Assembly (NCBI RefSeq): GCF_032271945.1
Contig: NZ_CP130319.1
Location: 4,917,001 to 4,981,000, forward strand
DNA: 64,000 nucleotides
Reading direction: 5' to 3'
Source: Paenibacillus sp. MBLB1832
GTDB taxonomy: Bacteria > Bacillota > Bacilli > Paenibacillales > NBRC-103111
The translations under genes were made by a program, and so were the position numbers. Below the pieces are notes generated by a model. The model was not told where the DNA came from. It searched no databases and was given only the letters and a program-made list of their open reading frames with translations. Of this stretch, positions 60,601 to 64,000 are shown one piece after another; position 1 is the first letter of the stretch, and the number at the start of each line of letters is the position of its first letter.

Positions 60601-63171
60601 TTACGGAGCAAGCGGTCCTACATCCGATGTTGTGAGAGGTGAATTTATAACCGAACTCGTTGCATATTCATCTGCGCCAACGTCGTTCGTTCCTGAACGG
60701 CTTTGACCATCCATGTCTGTTGTTACAAACGTATAAGAGCCTGTCGAAGCGTTGATAGCCGGGCTTGAGCTAGATAGCTTTTGTAAGCCCCCAGATGAAG
60801 TTAAGAGTGGATTCACGTTGTTGATTTCAGCACTTGTTCTAGTGACGTTACTTAAAGTAGAGCCGTAGCCAATATTACCTTGGAACGTGGTATTACTTGT
60901 TTTAACCTGATTATACAGGGTACCCGTTGAATTTTTCACGATATTATTCGCTATGATGCTGTCTACTGGCGCTAGCGTGTAGTTCCCACCGATAACGATC
61001 CCTGTTGTACTGTTTACAATTGTATTATTTACAATTTGCGCACGGTAAACTCGCCAGTGTTTGCTTAAATCGGAGCTTGTGAACGTTGACCCGTTCGTTC
61101 CTCCATCGAAATCCCCGCCGTCAACGTTAATCGCATCTGCGAAGCCACTGCCTGTTAAATTTTCAAAATAGTTATTAAACACTTTATGATCGTTGGCATA
61201 CAAACGAATACCGCCGATACCCGATTTCACGCCATCCCCTAGGAAGAAATTCCCATAGAAACTCTGACCATGTCCATGCCTAGAAGAGAGTACACCTTGC
61301 GAGTTGCGGAATGTATTATATCGAACGGTGTTTTGACCGCTTTTTACCGAGACAAATTCAGGATCGCCATCGCAGTTTTCAAAAAGGTTGTACTGGATCG
61401 TTGCAAAGGCATCCGACATCGATAATGTGCTCACACCTAAGCGAATCGCTTCCATTTCATTGACCGCACGAGGTCCGATATCGTGGAAGTAGTTATACTC
61501 AATGGTATCGTATTGCGAAATTTGGGTCGAAGATCCATCAACGGTAATAAAGTTACCCAAATCATGTTTAGGTCCGAATTCATTATGATCGATACGGTTA
61601 TGATGGCTATTGGCGCCTCCAATATAGACCCATTTGAGTGAATTTCCATTTTCCGTTAATGCAAACGTGTTTCGGGTTACACGCACATTGTTGCTTTGAT
61701 CTAATTTTACAGCTGTATTTCCTGTGTTCGTAAACTTCAGGCCTTCAATCGTAACATAAGACGAATTCGTTACCACAAAATAAGCTCCACCCGATATGAT
61801 AGCCTGTCCAGTATTAGCTGCTTTAATTGTAATTGGATTCGCAGCCGTTCCTGTTTTGCCACTAACGCTGAAATTACCGCCATTGGTATAAGTACCATTT
61901 GCAAGTACGATTGTTGTGCCTGCTGTTGCACTGCTAATGGCTGCTGTCAATTGAGCAGATGTCGACACATTTACAACCGTGCCGCCTCCACTTGCTTGCG
62001 TTGTAGCTGAAGCTGAACTGCTTGCGACGGAAACGTTACCAGCTGCATCCTTCGCTTTCACCGTGTAGCTGTAAGAAGTTGAAGCACTCAAACCTGAATC
62101 GTTATACGAAGTTGTAGCCGATGAACCCACGAGTGAGCCTCCGCGATAAATATCGTAGCCAGTAACGCCAACGTTATCTGTGGATGCCGTCCAGCTGAGG
62201 TTAATTTGACTACTCGAAACTGCATTAGCTGTAAGCCCTGTCGGAGCTGTCGGAGGTGTTGTATCACCTGAACTCGCTTGGGTTGTAGCACTTGCAGTAC
62301 TGCTTGCAGCTGAGATGTTGCCTGCGGCATCCTTCGCCTTTATCGTATAGGAATAGGCTGTAGAAGCGTTCAAACCTGTATCCGAATACGATGTCGTAGC
62401 CGATGATCCCACAAGCGAGCCATCGCGATAAATATCGTAGCCAGTAACGCCAACGTTATCCGTAGACGCCGTCCAACTCAAGTTAATCTGGCTGCTGGAC
62501 GCCGCTGTTGCCGAAAGTCCAGTTGGTACAGTTGGAGCTTGTGTATCACTTACAGCACTGTCCGTCACGGAAACATCGTCAAATTCCGCTATCCCATTCG
62601 CATATAAACCAGGAACACCGTTTGTTAAACTGCTGTCTGTCCCTTGTACCAATAAAACCCCGTCTACATAGCCTTTGACCGACGTTCCATTCACTTCCAG
62701 TTGCAAATTATAAAAGGTAGATGTGTTCGCAGTGAAGGGAACCTGCTGAATTGTCGTTGTGGAACCGCTTACTTTTTTGTTCAGAAGTAAATTCCCATTA
62801 TACAAAATTAGAAAATAGTAGTTATTCCCATTTGTGTATCGGGCGACAATCCCATTACGTACGCTCGTAGATCCCACTTTTACTTTGGCCGAATAGGTAT
62901 AATTGGTCCAGGTGGAGGTCCCATTTGTCATGATATACGTATTGGAAGTGGACGAAGTTTGTGTGGCGACCTTACTTCCATCCGTGGCAATACTCCAAGT
63001 TCCGTTCCCTGAAGCATTCGTCCACGCCCCCGATGGGAAACTGCTGTAGGATTCGAAGTTATCACTTAGCAATGTTGCTGCGAACGCTGGTGTCGCAAGT
63101 GGAAGTAAAGGAAGTGACAGCATACAACTGAGTGCTATAGGAATCATCTTTTTCGACTTTACGATTTTCAT
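60601..63171 (-). CDS. Alginate lyase, family PL6 (chondroitinase B-like), with lectin and FN3 modules
   Basis: A secreted protein of 856 residues: signal peptide ending TPAFA (about 1-31), LamG-like domain (32-205), two nearly identical FN3 repeats (about 210-390, linked by SSGDTTPP) and a right-handed beta-helix PL6 domain (about 395-800). The catalytic Lys (FVSVKSGQNTVRYNTF) and Arg (VLSSRHGHGQSF) are in place, with NEMEAIRLG providing metal ligands. PL6 enzymes often release monomers or short oligomers from alginate. A cre-like site (63234-63247) lies upstream. Confidence 0.9.
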   Translation of the reverse strand: MKIVKSKKMIPIALSCMLSLPLLPLATPAFAATLLSDNFESYSSFPSGAWTNASGNGTWSIATDGSKVATQTSSTSNTYIMTNGTSTWTNYTYSAKVKVGSTSVRNGIVARYTNGNNYYFLILYNGNLLLNKKVSGSTTTIQQVPFTANTSTFYNLQLEVNGTSVKGYVDGVLLVQGTDSSLTNGVPGLYANGIAEFDDVSVTDSAVSDTQAPTVPTGLSATAASSSQINLSWTASTDNVGVTGYDIYRDGSLVGSSATTSYSDTGLNASTAYSYTIKAKDAAGNISAASSTASATTQASSGDTTPPTAPTGLTANAVSSSQINLSWTASTDNVGVTGYDIYRGGSLVGSSATTSYNDSGLSASTSYSYTVKAKDAAGNVSVASSSASATTQASGGGTVVNVSTSAQLTAAISSATAGTTIVLANGTYTNGGNFSVSGKTGTAANPITIKAANTGQAIISGGAYFVVTNSSYVTIEGLKFTNTGNTAVKLDQSNNVRVTRNTFALTENGNSLKWVYIGGANSHHNRIDHNEFGPKHDLGNFITVDGSSTQISQYDTIEYNYFHDIGPRAVNEMEAIRLGVSTLSMSDAFATIQYNLFENCDGDPEFVSVKSGQNTVRYNTFRNSQGVLSSRHGHGQSFYGNFFLGDGVKSGIGGIRLYANDHKVFNNYFENLTGSGFADAINVDGGDFDGGTNGSTFTSSDLSKHWRVYRAQIVNNTIVNSTTGIVIGGNYTLAPVDSIIANNIVKNSTGTLYNQVKTSNTTFQGNIGYGSTLSNVTRTSAEINNVNPLLTSSGGLQKLSSSSPAINASTGSYTFVTTDMDGQSRSGTNDVGADEYATSSVINSPLTTSDVGPLAP

Positions 63172-63546
63172 TTACGTTCACTCCTTAAGTTTAGTGTTCA
63201 TTTCCTGAAGTTATGAATATGAGCCTCCTCTTATGTATGCGCTTTCTAGTTGTCAAAGCAAATCATCTTGCAACTTTATGCTGTATAAATCTTCTCACTC
63301 AGCTCCTTTTTCTATCCAAGTAAATGCTAACAATTGACAATCGTGTTAACAACTTCATTATAAAATCAAATTACCTTTAATAGACAAGGGATAATTCTAG
63401 GTAGGGTTGTGTTTTATATAGGAGATGTTCACGAAAATGAAATATAATCTACTGTGGCTAATAATAGCCCGTACAAACATATTTAAACCAACTTGAATAA
63501 ACTGGCTTATGACATTTGATAAAAGTTTAATATTCAAAAAAAGAGA
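63172..63546. other. Intergenic stretch without a gene
   Basis: About 375 bases without a convincing reading frame. It holds the upstream region of the PL6 gene with a cre-like TGTATGCGCTTTCT (63234-63247, about 12 of 14 matches) and AT-rich sequence. I see no operator palindrome of either matrix type. Confidence 0.6.
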
Positions 63547-63567
63547 CCCTCAGCGACGAGCTGAGGG
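63547..63567 (-). terminator. Terminator of the DinB-like gene
   Basis: CCCTCAGC-GACGA-GCTGAGGG perfect 8-bp stem, minus-strand tail TCTCTTTTTTTG, just after the stop at 63575. Confidence 0.85.
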
Positions 63568-63574
63568 CCTAAGT

Positions 63575-64000
63575 TTATATTTTAAAGTCGGGGCGACTTT
63601 TATGATCTTTTATTTGTTGAATATGTCGTTGCTCGTGTAAATAAAGCAATTCAACCCATTGATCTAATGATAAGTCGTCAAACATGGGATGCTTAACAGC
63701 TATTTCCTCCAAAATGGACTTGTCATCCATCTTATTTAGAACACCCAATAAATCTATTCTTGAATCATTTAATAGTTGAATCAGCTGAACTACGTAAAAA
63801 GGTCCCGTACCTGGTTCTGCAATTTCTGGTGCACGAATAAACTTTGATCTATCTAATACATGTTCAATCGGCTTGCGTTCTGTTTTAGTTCGTTTGTTTT
63901 GTTTAAGCCCGAAAAGAATTGCTTTAGTAAACAAAGTTTCCGTCTTCCATAAATGATGACAAATCTGGGCGATACTCCACTTATTTGTATCACTTTTTCG
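63575..64000 (-). CDS. DinB/YfiT-like four-helix protein, 5' end beyond window
   Basis: The open frame reads through to base 64000 (KSDTNKWSIAQICHHLWKTETLF), so the TTG at 63934 is not the start. The four-helix bundle of DinB-like proteins is suggested by the His in ICHHLWKTE and by HEQRHIQQI near the C-terminus, a His triad that binds a metal. Members include bacillithiol-dependent enzymes; the substrate is not readable. It is unrelated to the neighbouring lyases. Confidence 0.7.
   Translation of the reverse strand, partial: RKSDTNKWSIAQICHHLWKTETLFTKAILFGLKQNKRTKTERKPIEHVLDRSKFIRAPEIAEPGTGPFYVVQLIQLLNDSRIDLLGVLNKMDDKSILEEIAVKHPMFDDLSLDQWVELLYLHEQRHIQQIKDHKSRPDFKI

Noticed and set aside
1..64000. 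CRISPR arrays, tRNA or rRNA genes, insertion sequences
   Set aside because: I saw no regularly spaced direct repeats, no tRNA-like cloverleaf ends and no transposase frame; the only recombinase-like gene is truncated and has no flanking repeats.

Overview
The window looks like chromosome of a Paenibacillus or close Paenibacillaceae relative. The evidence is an EPS operon whose products read like Bacillus subtilis EpsC/D/F/G/L/M/N, a SinR/SinI pair, strong AGGAGG ribosome binding sites, GTG/TTG starts, cre boxes, a paeninodin-type lasso peptide cluster and secreted alginate lyases. Almost everything between 8 and 49 kb is read on the minus strand.

Layout. 1-2 kb: the 5' part of a lasso cyclase that runs off the left edge. 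2-5 kb: small regulatory genes (an Xre-like repressor apparently started at CTG, a truncated tyrosine recombinase, a small secreted protein, a Tat phosphoesterase). 5.1-8 kb: sinI, sinR, a second sinR paralogue and a glmS paralogue. 8.2-19.8 kb: EPS operon 1 (epsC-galU-epsD-epsF-GT2-epsG-galE-propeller-epsL-epsM-epsN), a route to UDP-diacetylbacillosamine and its transfer to lipid. 20.3-25 kb: two convergent beta-helix proteins. 25-36.5 kb: polysaccharide operon 2 (glycosyltransferases, acetyltransferases, pyruvyl transferase, GH105-like protein, Wzx flippase). 36.7-43.8 kb: a lasso peptide cluster with two precursor genes not previously obvious because they are only 43 and 45 codons, plus cyclase, kinase, RRE protein, peptidase, exporter and nucleotidyltransferase. 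44-48.9 kb: an operon with Wzz-like EpsA, kinase EpsB, an adaptor lipoprotein, a secreted protein and a PqqD-like protein. 49-64 kb: HD-GYP protein, a repeat protein, adenine deaminase, an orphan binding lipoprotein, three alginate lyases (PL7, PL7, PL6) and a partial DinB-like protein.

Regulation is the most striking part. A 16-bp palindrome GTTCTTTATAAAGAAC, which is two facing copies of the SinR half-site GTTCTYT, recurs in the promoters of both polysaccharide operons, both lasso cyclase operons and (degenerate) sinR, glmS and the small secreted protein. In both polysaccharide operons it fills the 17-bp spacer between a TTGACA -35 box and the -10 box. A second palindrome, GWTAC-N5-GTAWC, fills the spacer of the promoters of the epsAB operon, sinI and a small zinc-protein gene, and is probably read by the Xre-like repressor. 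Inference: Xre-type repressor controls sinI and epsAB, SinI relieves SinR, and SinR represses matrix polysaccharide together with lasso peptide production. This would make lasso peptide synthesis part of the biofilm programme.
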